DNA of 64,000 bases from Bugula neritina (taxonomy: Eukaryota > Bryozoa > Gymnolaemata > Cheilostomatida > Bugulidae): assembly GCA_964035545.1 (NCBI GenBank), contig OZ037767.1:16115498-16179497 (forward strand). The letters are read 5' to 3'. The position numbers and the translations under genes were made by a program. Every line of letters starts with the position of its first letter. The first letter of the stretch is position 1. Shown piece after piece: positions 36,501 through 47,912 of this stretch. Under the pieces are notes generated by a model that was given only the letters and a program-made list of their open reading frames with translations, searched no databases and was not told the DNA's origin.

Positions 36501-39500
36501 ATTAACTGGCCATTAAAGCATTATCATTCTGTGTGCAGGTAGCAGTAGTAATTCATCACATGTAAGCCTAGGGCTACACGGTGCGTATTTTCGCATGCGA
36601 AAGTTGAAATCACAAGTAGCAAAGGTGTCCACTGTACGCGTTGAGAAAACATTCGCACTTGTCGCTCAGCATTCTCAACGCAAGTGCGAATCGTCTCTGT
36701 CGTCGTCACTTAATTGGCTGGTAGTTATTCAGCAGCCCAATTTCTTTATTTTAGTGCTACATTCCAGTACATTGCGTTTTATTAAAAGCGAGTGCGATTT
36801 AAAAATGAAAGCTTCATTTATCACGCACCACTGACGCTACAGTGGACACCTTTGCTACTTGTGATTTAATTTTCGCATGCGAAAATACGCACCGTGTGGC
36901 CCTAGGCTTACTCAGTGCAGAGGAACCTGCATGTCAATACAGATGACTCAATCATCCTTCTGCAACTGTCAATCAATCACTCAGAGAGAGGTTGGCTGTG
37001 TGAGTGATTGACAGGTGTCAGCAGGAGGAGACTAGTCACGTGATTTACTAGCCCTCTGCTGTGTATAATGAAGTGTCACATGACTGAGTCATTGTATTCT
37101 TAGTGGGTGGTTTGTCACTTTCATTTCAAGTGTAGAGGTTGTGAGGTTCAGAGGTGGTTATCCTGTGTTACTATTTATTAGATAGAAAAGATTAGAAAGA
37201 GAGCTACAAACCTGAGGCTAGAAATATATGGATATTTGAAGAGCTGCACACAGATAGTGGATAATTATAGAATAGAGCTGGCCTTGAGTAAGACAATGGA
37301 CAGACAGTCTCTGCTGGACACAGTACAACATGCAGTTGATAAGTTCAATGATGCAGGGATTGTGAGAGACTACAAAGAGATGAGTGGGAAGATGGAAAAG
37401 GCTACAGATCTTGGTGTAATAGAGAAGTGTGTACTTCCAGACAGCATCTTGGTACCAACATGTAGGTGGAGTCTATAAATAGTAACACCAACTATAAATA
37501 ACTTTCTGCTTGTAATCAGTTAAATTGCTTTCATTGAATATTTAAATAGGAGAATAAAGAGAAGCCTCTGATAATTCGAAAAGTTGATGGAATTTATTTA
37601 TTAGAGAATTGAGTTTTGTTCTACTTTCACATTATGAGACATCTCTGCAGTGTTTCAGAGTTTATGATGTATGAGTGAGTTGCTAAAGTGTGTTATGCTG
37701 ACTACGTGCTGTAGGTATTACCAAAATATTCTCACTTAGACCTGTGCATTACGCAGCAACTTGTAGTAACTACAGACTGCTTGTATTTAAAATATCTTTT
37801 CATTTCAAGTTTGAAAAGCTGTTCCCCACCTCCTCAGGTGATGAGATTCTCAAGTTATAGAATTGTTCTTTTGTTGTTGCAGACAGTGAAGACAGTCTGG
37901 GACTGAAGCTGCTGCAGCCACCATCTTTTCTACAGTTTGATGGACTTCCTGTACGTGGAACGTGTTACACAGTAAACATCTCAGCTGATGGACATGTGTT
38001 GTGTCGGATACCAGTAGGTGTAGAAATAAGAAATAGAGACTCTCTGAATACTATAATCAGCTCGGTGAAGGACACCGACACTACAGAGTGGAGGGAGATA
38101 ATCCAACCTGAAGGGGTGATGGTTGGCAGCTGGTATAACAAAAAGGAGAAAACAGCTGAAGTCTCACTTCTTGATCCGAACTCCTTCAAAAAGTCTCGCT
38201 CTGTCTACAAGCTGTCAGTAGATGTACCCTTTTACTGTAGAATTGCTCAGCACCACTCACTGCTCTATATTGTAGACAGGAGAGAGATTCAGCTGGTAGT
38301 CTGTAATCTAGTTGACAATAAAATACAGAACTTCCCACTTCCTGAGATAGATTACCCTGTACCTGTATGCATCCTCCCAGACTCAACTCTCCTCATAGGA
38401 GACTTTGCTGAAGATGGTAAAGTGAGAAGGTATAAAGCGGAGAACACAACTCTCACTCTAATGTGGGAGTTCCCTCACATCTCATATCCATCTGGTATTT
38501 CCTTTGATCCAACATCTGAACTGATTCACATCTGTACATGGAGAGGACCTCTCCTCATCTTCTCACTTGAAGGTAAATACTGTGTTTATTATAGTAAGGT
38601 TAGTTATTTTATATATAATTATGCTGTAGTAAATAATATATTTTATTAATTAACAGTAAACAAATGCTACTCATAAGATATAATATCGTTAGTATTTATC
38701 AAGTCAGTGATGTTACTTTTAGCTAAAAGTTATGTAATAAAGACTGTAACATGCTGATAGTAGATGTTACATTCTTCATCACATGACTTGTAGCTAATAA
38801 TATTATTAGTGAATAATATTGTCTCCCTACAATAAGTTTATTTCCAGCTGCAGTAACATGCAGGATGTAAGCACAGGTAAAAGTGTATATTATACTGTAT
38901 AGGTTTAAGGTGTACTCTGTGTAGTGTGCAGTGAGCTCTTAGTAAACTCTCTATGTGATAATGGTGGAGTAGCTGCAGTAGTAGTTAGAAATAGACTTGC
39001 ATGTGAGTGTGTTCTTGCTAAAGACCGCAGGCTAAGTTTGTGGGTCAAGGTCAATACATTAGTATAATGAGACACTATTTTCTGCTCTGTTTGAATATTT
39101 ACTCCATGCATATAACCTGCTTAGCTCTATCTTTAGAGGAAGTCTGTCTGTTTCTCTTAAAGAATTCCTGACACACTTTACTTATATAGCATGAAAATAT
39201 TCATCTATGTCTTAGCTATCATTTTAATACTCTTTTGGGGTTTCAGGTCTAAACAATTTTGTTTTATAACAGTTTTAGTGCATGCATGTCCAAAAAACTT
39301 CGAGAATTGTTTTCGCCCTTCTGTGACGTATTACACCGCAGTTGCGAGAAATAGATGGAAACGCCGCCTGTAAGACATTCGGAAAATAAGTATAGGCTAT
39401 ATTTTCCGTTGCATGTAACCTTAGTTTTAGCATTTTTAATTTATCGGACGTCTGTCTAGCCCCCAATTAGTGTTTTTTTGTGGAATTTAGGTTTTATTTC

Positions 39501-42500
39501 ATAAACAAATTTCGCGGCAATAAAATATACATAGCTACCAACTTACCGTGTCCGAGTCTGTGCAGTGTAATTGTGATAAAGATAAACCTAATACAGAAAT
39601 AACATAAATACGATATCAATATGAACATATCTGGCTCTGACGAAGAATACTTAGAGCACAGTGAGAATCGCAATGAGTATGACTATGACAATCACACTCA
39701 CGCTGTCACTGAGATTTCTGAAGTAATGGGCTATCAGTTTGAGCCGTTTACGTATCAAGATGAAAATGGAGATGATAGTCATGACAAGGATTTTACTGTT
39801 ACTGATGAGCAACAGGTGATAATATTTATAATTTTACAGTATCAGTACGATTTAATTTTATAAACTATAGTGTTACTAATACCGTAATACTTATACTAAT
39901 ACTAATAGTAATACTTTAACTTTAAGTTATAAGTATAAGCTAGTATAACTATAAGTTATAAATTATTATAATTATAATATTTCATTTTCATTTTGTAATT
40001 GTAAATCCAATGCTCAATGCCAATGCTCGTATTGATCCTGGCTTAATTAGTTAATATAGCTGAGTTTTGTGCTACTAAAGCTTTAGAGCAAGCATGATAT
40101 CAAATTACAAGCTAAATATTTGATGATTGCTATCGGTTTATATAATATTATTAATAATAAAGTGATAATCATTAAATTTAATGATTACAAATTCCAGTCA
40201 AGTAATTAAATATTTGATCAATACTAATTTTGTTATTACTACTACCAATACAGGTATTAGTATTAATTATTTGTAGTTAGATTTACCTGATAATTTAAGT
40301 CAAGGGAAAGACTGTATTTTTATAAATGCATAATAATGATAATTATTATTCACTTTTATTGTAATTGTGGTTATACCGATCCTTAACAAAATAAGTTAAT
40401 CACATACATAATCATGTCAAACTTGCATTCACGATGATAGCATTTAGTATTTTATTTCTAAGCCCCCTATTTCTCTGAATTTCTGCTTTTATAGTATAAC
40501 ATATAGTACTAACAACAATAAAATGTTTTAAAATTTCTGAAAATTAGTTTATTTCATAGCAAAAATTATGAGTTTGTTTTAATATAAAAAATCTAATTAA
40601 TTTTCAACTATAAATATAAAAATAGTTTGAACAGTAATGCAAACTTGGAATATTTTAAAACCCATGATTTTAAAGTATTTTCAAACTTCAGCCTCATTGG
40701 ACTCAATTTTCAATACAAAGAAAAATACAGGAAACAAATTTAGACACAGTAATTCATGGACTTAATGTGGATGATACTGGTAATAACGTTTTTAGAAAAG
40801 CTTGTTTGTTTTGTAGAAAAATATAAGGCCAGCCACGGAGTGGTGCACTTGCCACCGCTGCCAAAATCAGCCTACAGTGGAACAGTCTGTTTGTTGCCGT
40901 GATCATGCTGCAAACCTTCGATTAGATAGCAGCATGGAATGTATAACACAGCACCCGGGAGTACAGCAATTGACGCAACCAGCTGTATTAGAAGTTGCAT
41001 ACAGCGGCTACCTGAGATATCATGGTTAGTCAATTGCTACTGTAGATCAGTAACTGTCATTGTTAGTTTTTCTAGATAGTCTTACTTGATTATTTAGCCA
41101 ATCATTTATTTTGGTAGATGATTTGTTTGATGAGAAGGCCCATTCTCTCAACACTAAAAAAAGGTTCTGCAGCTACCGGTTTTTGGTGTTCTGGCTGTTT
41201 CCAGATATTAAAAAAGGTGAGAGACGCCCTCTACCAGCTTGCTTATATGATTGGGTGCAAGCTACATTCCTCCCAACTGGTGATGAGGAAGAATTTGCTG
41301 AATGGATGTTCAGCAAATTCGTGTACAATGAAGATTTATGAACATTAACACTCTGGTGATTTTTAGTAGCAGTCAGTTGCTACTGCCTCTTGTAGTGTGT
41401 ACAGCTTACTATGAGAATAAACCTCATTATTTGCAATCTCCCTGACCTTTGAAATTAATTTACCGTTGAGTTTGAGTTGCAATAATGGTGAATATACTTC
41501 AATATGGTGACTATTTTTGCGCTGAACTTTTCAAGTGACTCTAAGATCATATTCTACAATGCTTGAATTTTGATTCAACAAATAGAATTTACTTCACTAC
41601 TTAGTTATGTAGAGCAATCAGGTATTGCAATATTCCTAGTACACTAGAATATCTAATGCAATGTAATATAATATAATATAACAATATTGTTTTTATGAAA
41701 CTTTGTGACATAGTATAACTTTTTACATATTTTTACCAATATATTGTTTTATTTATTGCTATTTATTGTTTTCACATTGCTATTTATGGCTCTAATAAAG
41801 TACCAACAAAACCAAACATGCAGCTGCTCTACAGTGAAAACGAATATTTACATTTCAATGGAAACTGAGACTACAAGTAGATATATTGTCCAAATTTATT
41901 TTTGACACACCTTGAGGTGGAAAATTAAAAATAGTATTTCCATTACACAAAAATATTTGTTTTTTTTTTGTTGCATTAGAACATGCATTTTAAATAAAAA
42001 TAAATATGGAGAAAAGCTATGAATTCAGTTTTTGAGCTAAGTGAACAATACTATTTCGCCATATTTCTATATACCAGCATTGAACAGCTTTGCTTCTAAT
42101 CTTTTTCTGCATCCTTTTAGGTGTTTGTACATATTTATTGTGTCCTATTCCTTTCTGTAGGCCCTTCTTTTCTGGCTTAAGATTGAGAGCTGGTTTTTTA
42201 GTTTGACTTGGCAAAGGTCTAAAATATTATTATATATGAAGGTAAATGGAAAAGTATTATTGAAACAGCTGCAGAAAATCTCAATTGCTGTCTATATCAT
42301 ATTTCAATTTTATTGCTCAAGATCGCATTTTCAATATTATAATCCTTACAGAAAACCAGGGTCTGATCTTTTTAACCAGCGAGCTTCTTTAGGTGTGATA
42401 GTGGCCGCCTGCTGACTTTGTTTCCGAGGAGTTAATGGAGTGCATCCAGTTGCACCCTCAGTTTCCACTAAATGAATAGTTGGGACTGCTGTTTTCTCTA

Positions 42501-44184
42501 AATGCAATCTAAAGAGTAAATCAAAGACAATGAATTTTTATTCTTTCAATAAGCTAAGTGAACAATATTTACCATTAATTTTTACTGGTATTGATGATGG
42601 GCACCATTACCAGTATCATACTCATAGCATGAGTATCAGTGCGTATGAATCATAATATTAATGGTATGTATCCAAGTGACTATGACACATTCTGATAATC
42701 ATAAGTCTTTCATATTATCGCCATTATAAATGAATTTCCTTACAATAATGGTTATCGTGTAAATCATAAATGCAAACTTGTACTTGCAAGTTTATGTCAT
42801 AGTCACATGAAATTGAATCAACACGGTCATGACAATCCTATTGACTTATACCAACTTGTAGTAATACTTAATAGTTATAGCTATACTTATTGTTGAAAAT
42901 CAACATTAAAAAAACTATCATTATCGTCTAATTTTATCACAATCACTAAGTCAGTATCACTATGAGTTTGAGTGAGTTATTCACTTACATGTTAATGAGT
43001 TTTGCTTTATACCTGCCCATATTTGTAAATTGTTCATCACCAAAATGCTGAAAACACAAACGAGAGTTGTTATCAGGCAGAAAGTTTTTTCTTTTCGTAT
43101 TGACAAACTTGGTCCATTTTTCACCACACACACTCACAGTATCAGCAGGCCATTTAAACATGGGTTTTTCCTTGTACGAACACATTGCAGCTTCACACAC
43201 TCTTCTTTTGCATTTGCCTTTAGAACTTGAAGCCATTCGTGTAGTCATGTCGACAGTAAGTGCAAGTGTAACTAGTAATATAGGTAATAAGTTTGTTCAT
43301 TAGAGTCCAATGGCAATATGAATATGAAATCGAATTTATATAGATAGCGAGCGACTACTACTAGTAGTAGTGTAGTAGTAGTACTACTAGGCACAGGTTA
43401 TATTGGTAATATCCGGTTACGGTAATGATAATCTATTTGGAAGCGTAATAAGTTACATAATTGAATATGCAATTATTTGTAATGTTTTATAGAAAAGTTT
43501 GCCACTCGTTGGATTTAGCTAATTTCTTTTAACAATATCGTGTTATCACCGTACTTAGCCACCCGTTCTAATTACATCGTGAGGGTGAGGCTATTTCATT
43601 TTTCCGATGTTCAAAATTTCTAACGGAAGTAACTTTAGCTTCTAATATCAATAATAAAATGGTATCATTTGTTTTTTTCATTGAGCATTAGTTGTACTCT
43701 GTGTTTTAAAATTTATGTCAGTATAGTGATTTATCTGTGTGTTGCAGTGGCTAAAAATAACACGCTGCGAAAGTATGCAATTATTACTATTAGTTATATA
43801 GTAACTAGGACTCGAAGCAGACCGGAAACCGGTGTAATACGTGTGCACTGAGAGCTTAGAAATCCGAAAGTTTTTTGGACATGCATGCACTAAAGTTGTT
43901 ATAAAATGAAATAGTATAGCCATCCACCCTTAAAGGGATGCTTAATTGATAGCTAAGATATAGATGAATATTTTCATGCTATATAAGTAAAGTGTGTCAG
44001 GGATTCTTTAATACACACCAACTGATACAATATGATGCTATTATTTACAGGTCAACTGGTGCTTACAGTTCCCAGAGAAAGTCTTGGTGTGAGTGGCTGG
44101 GTGCTGGACATTGCTGTGTATAACAGAGACACAGTGTTTCTAGCAAGTGGAGACGGACTGAGGAGATGCACAATAAAATACTAA
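33564..44184 (+). CDS. TRIM-like RING/B-box/coiled-coil/beta-propeller protein (620 aa)
   Basis: Seven exons in phase: 33564-33745, 34352-34532, 34730-34919, 36186-36391, 37182-37461, 37883-38572, 44051-44184 (1863 nt). A RING finger occupies residues 17-60 (C17, C20, C35, H37, C40, C43, C57, C60). B-box 1 (CDVCKDG...CVDSQKRLCQQH) is in exon 2, B-box 2 (CEHHKQE...CSKCHQIFCMRC) in exon 3, and coiled-coil helices in exons 4-5. An NHL-like propeller region follows (ILPDSTLLIGDF, then FPHISYPSGISFD). Family members are E3 ubiquitin ligases, some of them RNA-binding or translational regulators; the target here is unknown. Intron 4 contains a MITE and intron 6 a 4.85 kb transposon. The ATG follows ataaccaag. 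AATAAA lies near 44477. The reading frame is intact. Confidence 0.88.
34920..36185 (+). other. TRIM-like intron 3, no further feature
   Basis: 1.27 kb intron between exons 3 and 4. No repeat or exon recognised. Confidence 0.5.
36565..36908. mobile_element. 344-bp MITE with TA flanks in TRIM-like intron 4
   Basis: Inverted ends AGCCTAGGGCTACACGGTGC... of about 75 bp, including a TTTTCGCATGCGAAA palindrome, are flanked by TA on both sides. The inner part has a further inverted pair (cgcacttg / caagtgcg). No coding capacity. TA duplication suggests a Tc1/mariner-type origin, but termini alone do not settle the superfamily. Confidence 0.75.
39161..39345. repeat. Left terminal inverted repeat
   Basis: Pairs with about 43800-44007, with mismatches and small indels. 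Confidence 0.75.
39621..41341 (+). CDS. P2X7 C-terminal (ballast) domain-like protein, 208 aa
   Basis: Exons 39621-39815, 40817-41024 and 41118-41341, all in phase (627 nt). An acidic N-terminal 65 residues includes YQFEPF. The rest matches the zinc-coordinating cysteine domain of the mammalian P2X7 receptor tail: WC-T-CHRC (C75, C77, C80), VCCRDH (C91, C92), ECITQHPG (C107), FCSYRFLVFW (C152) and LPACLYDW (C176), then a TF motif. No transmembrane segments or P2X channel core are present, so it is not a receptor. Stand-alone domains of this kind occur in invertebrates. It lies inside the TTAA element, convergent with the THAP gene. Role unknown; zinc binding is likely. Confidence 0.8.
42017..43248 (-). 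CDS. Small THAP-domain protein, 206 aa
   Basis: Minus-strand exons 43248-42989, 42508-42350 and 42218-42017, in phase (621 nt). THAP signature: C18-X4-C23, P34, W45, then C65FQH68F, and AVPTI at the domain end in exon 2. THAP domains are C2CH zinc-dependent DNA-binding modules, often found in transposases (P element, Kolobok) or domesticated from them. The remainder is lysine-rich (KKPALNLKPEKKG, QKKIRSKAV) and ends WYIEIWRN...KLNS. No DDE catalytic region is seen. In this element it is a candidate terminal-repeat-binding protein, which is inference. Confidence 0.82.
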
Positions 44185-44930
44185 ACTTATCAGCTACAGT
44201 TTACTAATAATCAGCTCAGTGAGGTACTGAGAGAGAAAATGGATAATATTTGTCATCAGCATAATTATATTCATTACAATTCAATACACACACTAATGAT
44301 AGTGTCAGGTATATTATATCGTGTGTTTCATTTACACTGTAATTATACTTTTTTATATTATTATATATTCAACAGAACTAGCACTGCTTATATGCATTAT
44401 TATATGTTAATTGTCATGAATTGTAGTTATTTAAGATATTTGACTGTATAAAATATGTGTTGCTATTTTACTATCTAATAAAGGTTATTTGTTAGTGAAA
44501 AGATATTTTGTTTTCATGCCTCATATTAGCTTTAATTCAAGTTGAGTTTGGTTACTAAGGAATAATCTTTACTGGAGCAGTAACTGTAAATGACTCATCT
44601 GTGGGAGAATGCATTCACTGAATTGACATGCAGGTGAAAGTAACTCCAACATGACTGTAGGCAAGTTTTTCCAAACATATATAAAATACATTTTATTGCT
44701 GTGTATACAACAGCATTGAGTAGCCAATCAAATTGCTTCTTGCCATGCATTCAGGAAGCTGATAAATAATATATAAGGCAATCAACTAGATATAAACACT
44801 TTGGTACTCTACACATGAGCTGTCTGTAATGCAGTTGCTTTGTAAAATGTATTTCATTTGATAAGTTCAATTCAACTGGTTGCAGTTTAATTATGACATG
44901 TTCCCTATTCACCTGGTAGAAATACTGTTC
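44185..44930 (+). other. TRIM-like 3' UTR and downstream, duplicated at 60504-61240
   Basis: AATAAA in taataaagg near 44477. Similarity to the second copy ends shortly after gaaatactg near 44925. Confidence 0.7.
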
Positions 44931-45254
44931 ATATCTGTACTAACACTATCAAGAACAAGCATGAGGAATCCAAAGTTTTTACATAATATTTATTTACATG
45001 ATGGGAAAAGAAGTTTACATTTCAGCGCATCTGTTTCAGCAACATCTCAAGTAGATATCAGCGTATTGACAGGCAAAGAAATCAAGTTGCTATGTTGACC
45101 ACCAAACAAATCCCATACATAAGATAATGAGCCAACTCTCACACAATGTCATATAATAGTATATGATATAAATAATAAGCAATGCAATAATGGAGAAGGT
45201 AAAACAATATTTACAACAAGGTACAGCAATAGGTAGGATGAAATATAGATTGTG

Positions 45255-45385
45255 ATGTATTATAAAGTGTATTAGCTACAGCCATTAATGTTAATAGGTC
45301 ATTTTATAGATACTCTGAAATTTAATTTATTGGCTTTCTATCTTATTGATGGTTGAATGTTCCGGAAAATGTTATCTGCAGCAAA
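45255..45385. repeat. Dispersed repeat fragment
   Basis: Matches 62505-62630 (ggctttctatcttattgatg and flanks). Its left edge, aaagtgtattagctacag, also occurs at 52073. It abuts the 3' end of the BUB1-like copy here and the Gypsy relic at 62.6 kb. Confidence 0.75.
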
Positions 45386-45874
45386 TATATTACCATACAA
45401 GTTGAAGAAAGAATATCTGCAGCAAAATCTCATTTCATGATGGAGTTTATTCGTTTATACTCCTTGTTATACTCTTTCATGTTAAACTCAGCCTCAAACC
45501 TTTCCCTCCATTCGCACACAGAAGGTATCCTTGTATATTCTGGAGAGGAGAAAACTCCATATAATAATTTCATTATTCTCGTTACTCCAAATAGTATAAC
45601 AGCAATATGAATACATGTGATGCAGCTCCTCGCCATCAAACTTATTATTAAAACATAAACTGCTGGTTATAGAACAATTCCTAATACCAGTGAGAAAACT
45701 TGTGCCAGCTACAAGCCTACCTGTGCAAATTGAACATGGCTGGTTGGGTTGCCAAAGCTGGCCGTTGTATGTGACAAGCATGTAGTTTTGGAAGAGTAGA
45801 GTGTACACCGTGCCCAGTATTCCAAACAGATCCGTCTGAAATATGCATGATACTGCTGGGAATACAGTGTCAGT

Positions 45875-46020
45875 AATACAGTAATACTAGCTGAGTAATA
45901 CAGTAATACTAGCTGAGTAATACAGTAATACTAATTGAGTAATACAGTAATACTAACTGAGTAAAACAGTAATACTAGGTAAGTAATACAGTAGTACTAT
46001 AGCTGAGTAATACGAGACAG
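45875..46020. repeat. 22-bp intronic minisatellite
   Basis: About six copies of agctgagtaatacagtaata plus ct in the intron of the BUB1-like copy. Confidence 0.88.
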
Positions 46021-46182
46021 TACCTGGTAAGTCCAGGGTCTCTGTGTCTTCATCTCGATGCACATGAACCCTTCGGTCTCGTTCCTCGAATAAACTTAGA
46101 CATGTCAATACCTCTGCCAAAGTCTATCAGCTTTATGCTGGATGAGGAGAACGGCTTTTCGGGAAAAACTTCGGGACTACAC

Positions 46183-46622
46183 GGGGTAGAGTATACAGTG
46201 TAGAGTATACAGAGTAGAGTATACAGAGTAGAGTATACAGTGTATACAGAGTGTATACAGTGTGTATACAGTGTGTACAGAGTGTACAGAGTGTACAGAG
46301 TGTACAGAGTGTACAGAGTGTACAGAGTGTACAGAGTGTACAGAGTGTACAGAGTGTACAGAGTGTACAGAGTGTACAGAGTGTACAGAGTGTACAGAGT
46401 GTACAGAGTGTACAGAGTGTACAGAGTGTACAGAGTGTACAGAGTGTACAGAGTGTACAGAGTGTACAGAGTGTACAGAGTGTACAGAGTGTACAGAGTA
46501 GAGTATACAGAGTAGAGTATACAGAGTATACAGAGTAGAGTATACAGAGTAGAGTATACAGAGTAGAGTATACAGAGTAGAGTATACAGAGTAGAGTATA
46601 CAGAGTAGAGTATACAGAGTAT
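46183..46622. repeat. 9-bp (gtgtacaga) minisatellite with flanking 14-bp units
   Basis: About 25 copies of gtgtacaga (46270-46498) flanked by gtagagtatacaga units fill the kinase intron. All long frames across it on both strands are repeat artefacts. Confidence 0.95.
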
Positions 46623-47140
46623 AACGACACTTACAACCCACAGAAGAGGATGTTGTCTGGCTTGATGTCTCCATGAATTATCTTACAGCGATGCATGACC
46701 TCTACAGCATGCAGTAGCTCGATGGTGACGTACATGACTAACGACTCCGGCATCTGTAAACAGTAGACGTAGACATGACTGAGCAGTGAGCAAAGTACAG
46801 TGCAACTCATGAACTGAACAGCCAATGAGAATACAGACACACGCCAAACAGCCAATAAGAACGCAGCTTACTTTACAAGAGTTGGCCTTCATGCCGTTGA
46901 CGAGGTTGAGAAGAGAGCCGAGGGGCACCAGTTCGTTGACCATGAGGGATCCGTCGGAGAAGAAGACGGAGTGGGTGATGTCCATCAGCTTGCTGCCGAT
47001 ATCTCTCTCGATGTCTTCGTCCATGTAGAATACTCGCTGCCGCAACTCCTTGCAGATGTACAGCTCCCACGGGCAGCTCGGCTTCTGTGCCTTCACACAC
47101 ACATCGTCACTCTCGGAGTAAGCCTGGAGACTTTACCTGC

Positions 47141-47286
47141 ATAGAGAGACATACTAGTGTAATATAAACATATTCTGGTAATATAAACATAGACTAGTAA
47201 TATATACATATACTAGTAATATAAACATATACTAGCAATGTAAACATATACTAGTAATATAAACATATACTAGTCATATAAACATA
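47141..47286. repeat. 19-bp minisatellite, same family as 1-325
   Basis: About seven copies of actagtaatataaacatat in the intron equivalent to that at 1-325. Confidence 0.9.
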
Positions 47287-47382
47287 CCCAAGCTGGTGGA
47301 TCTGTCGGCAGAAGTGTCGATAGCCTTGTAGGCAATGGCGAAACCCCCAACACCTACAAACACCGTGACAAGTAAATATGAA

Positions 47383-47912
47383 ATCTTGAACTTTTCTCCA
47401 AATGTTTGGATAAGAATATTTGCATATTCAAAGGTTTTTCATCACCACTTGGAGTTTTGTTTTAATATAAAATGTCCCAAGTAGTTGGCCTAGGTTTATA
47501 TATTAACCAATCACATGCATCCGTTACTGCATTTGCTCAACCTAGTTCCTTCTGAGGTAAAGGGCTTTATCCAGGAGGTAGGGTTCTTCCAAGGGTAGTT
47601 GACCTAGTTTTATGTTGACCAATCAAATTCGAACACATTTGATTGTGACTATAAATACAGCAGTGTGATCTGTTAAGATTCAGTCTACAACTTATCTGTG
47701 TAACACATCTGAATCTGAACTCTATTCTCCACAATGAGCAGCAACAACACATTTGGTGAGTGACTATGCATACAATACTTGTATTTATATAATTTAAAAG
47801 AATATTCTATCTTGAAATTTTGCAACTAAATTATATCAAAGAGTAAATAAAAACATTCTCATCATTATAGTTTAAAAATCTTTTTTAATGTTTTTCTATT
47901 TTTAAAATGTAA
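47383..47912. repeat. Segmental duplication block, partial copy 3
   Basis: Matches 11030-11582 and 53768-54320: upstream region, CCAAT/TATA boxes, exon 1 and part of intron 1 of the small gene. The left edge joins the BUB1-like intron; the right edge joins the INSM-like exon region. Confidence 0.9.
47619..47656 (+). promoter_or_regulatory. CCAAT and TATA boxes, copy 3
   Basis: CCAAT at 47619 and TATAAAT at 47650, 84 bp before the ATG at 47734. Same spacing as copies 1 and 2. Confidence 0.7.

Larger units (their letters stand above)
39161..44007. mobile_element. 4.85 kb TTAA-flanked transposon with P2X7-ballast-like and THAP genes
   Basis: Inverted ends AGAAT(T/C)CCTGACACAC, extending imperfectly for about 185 bp (both sides share tatagcatgaaaatattcat and gcatgcatgtccaaaaaact), are flanked by TTAA at 39157-39160 and 44008-44011. 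The second TRIM-like copy has a continuous intron here: gtttctc-TCAA-tgcacacc near 60325 against gtttctc-TTAA...TTAA-tacacacc. TTAA duplication plus a THAP gene recalls Kolobok elements (piggyBac also uses TTAA), but no transposase is visible. Two convergent three-exon genes fill it. Confidence 0.85.
45430..47353 (-). pseudogene. BUB1-like kinase half, duplicated and frameshifted
   Basis: Minus-strand exons 47353-47288 (glycine loop, GVGGFAIAYKA), 47136-46872 (KAQKPSCPWELYI), 46753-46635 (HGDIKPDN catalytic loop), 46176-46024 (LIDFGRGID, then ETEGFMCIEM), 45835-45721 (TDLFGILGTVYTLLF) and 45539-45430 (C-terminal end with TGA). Order and spacing match the BUB1 kinase domain. Two breaks appear. 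The phase of 47288 does not fit the frame after a GT run in the next exon (2-nt slippage), and in 46176-46024 the register shifts between FIRGT and ETEGF with several residues missing. Homology stops at 47383 inside an intron, so there are no upstream exons. Pseudogene likely; an assembly error cannot be excluded. Confidence 0.8.

Noticed and set aside
36565-36908. hAT-type assignment for the intron-4 MITE
   Set aside because: The 8 bp outside the TAGGGC ends are inverted rather than direct repeats. Only the TA flanks are consistent.
42017-43248. Complete THAP-type transposase
   Set aside because: Only 206 aa with no DDE/D catalytic region, so it can at most be a DNA-binding component.
46251-46538. 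Long open frames of repeated VQS/ECT/RVY units
   Set aside because: All frames on both strands are open because the 9-bp unit gtgtacaga is a multiple of three. The array sits in an intron with a clear donor at 46634 and acceptor at 46177.
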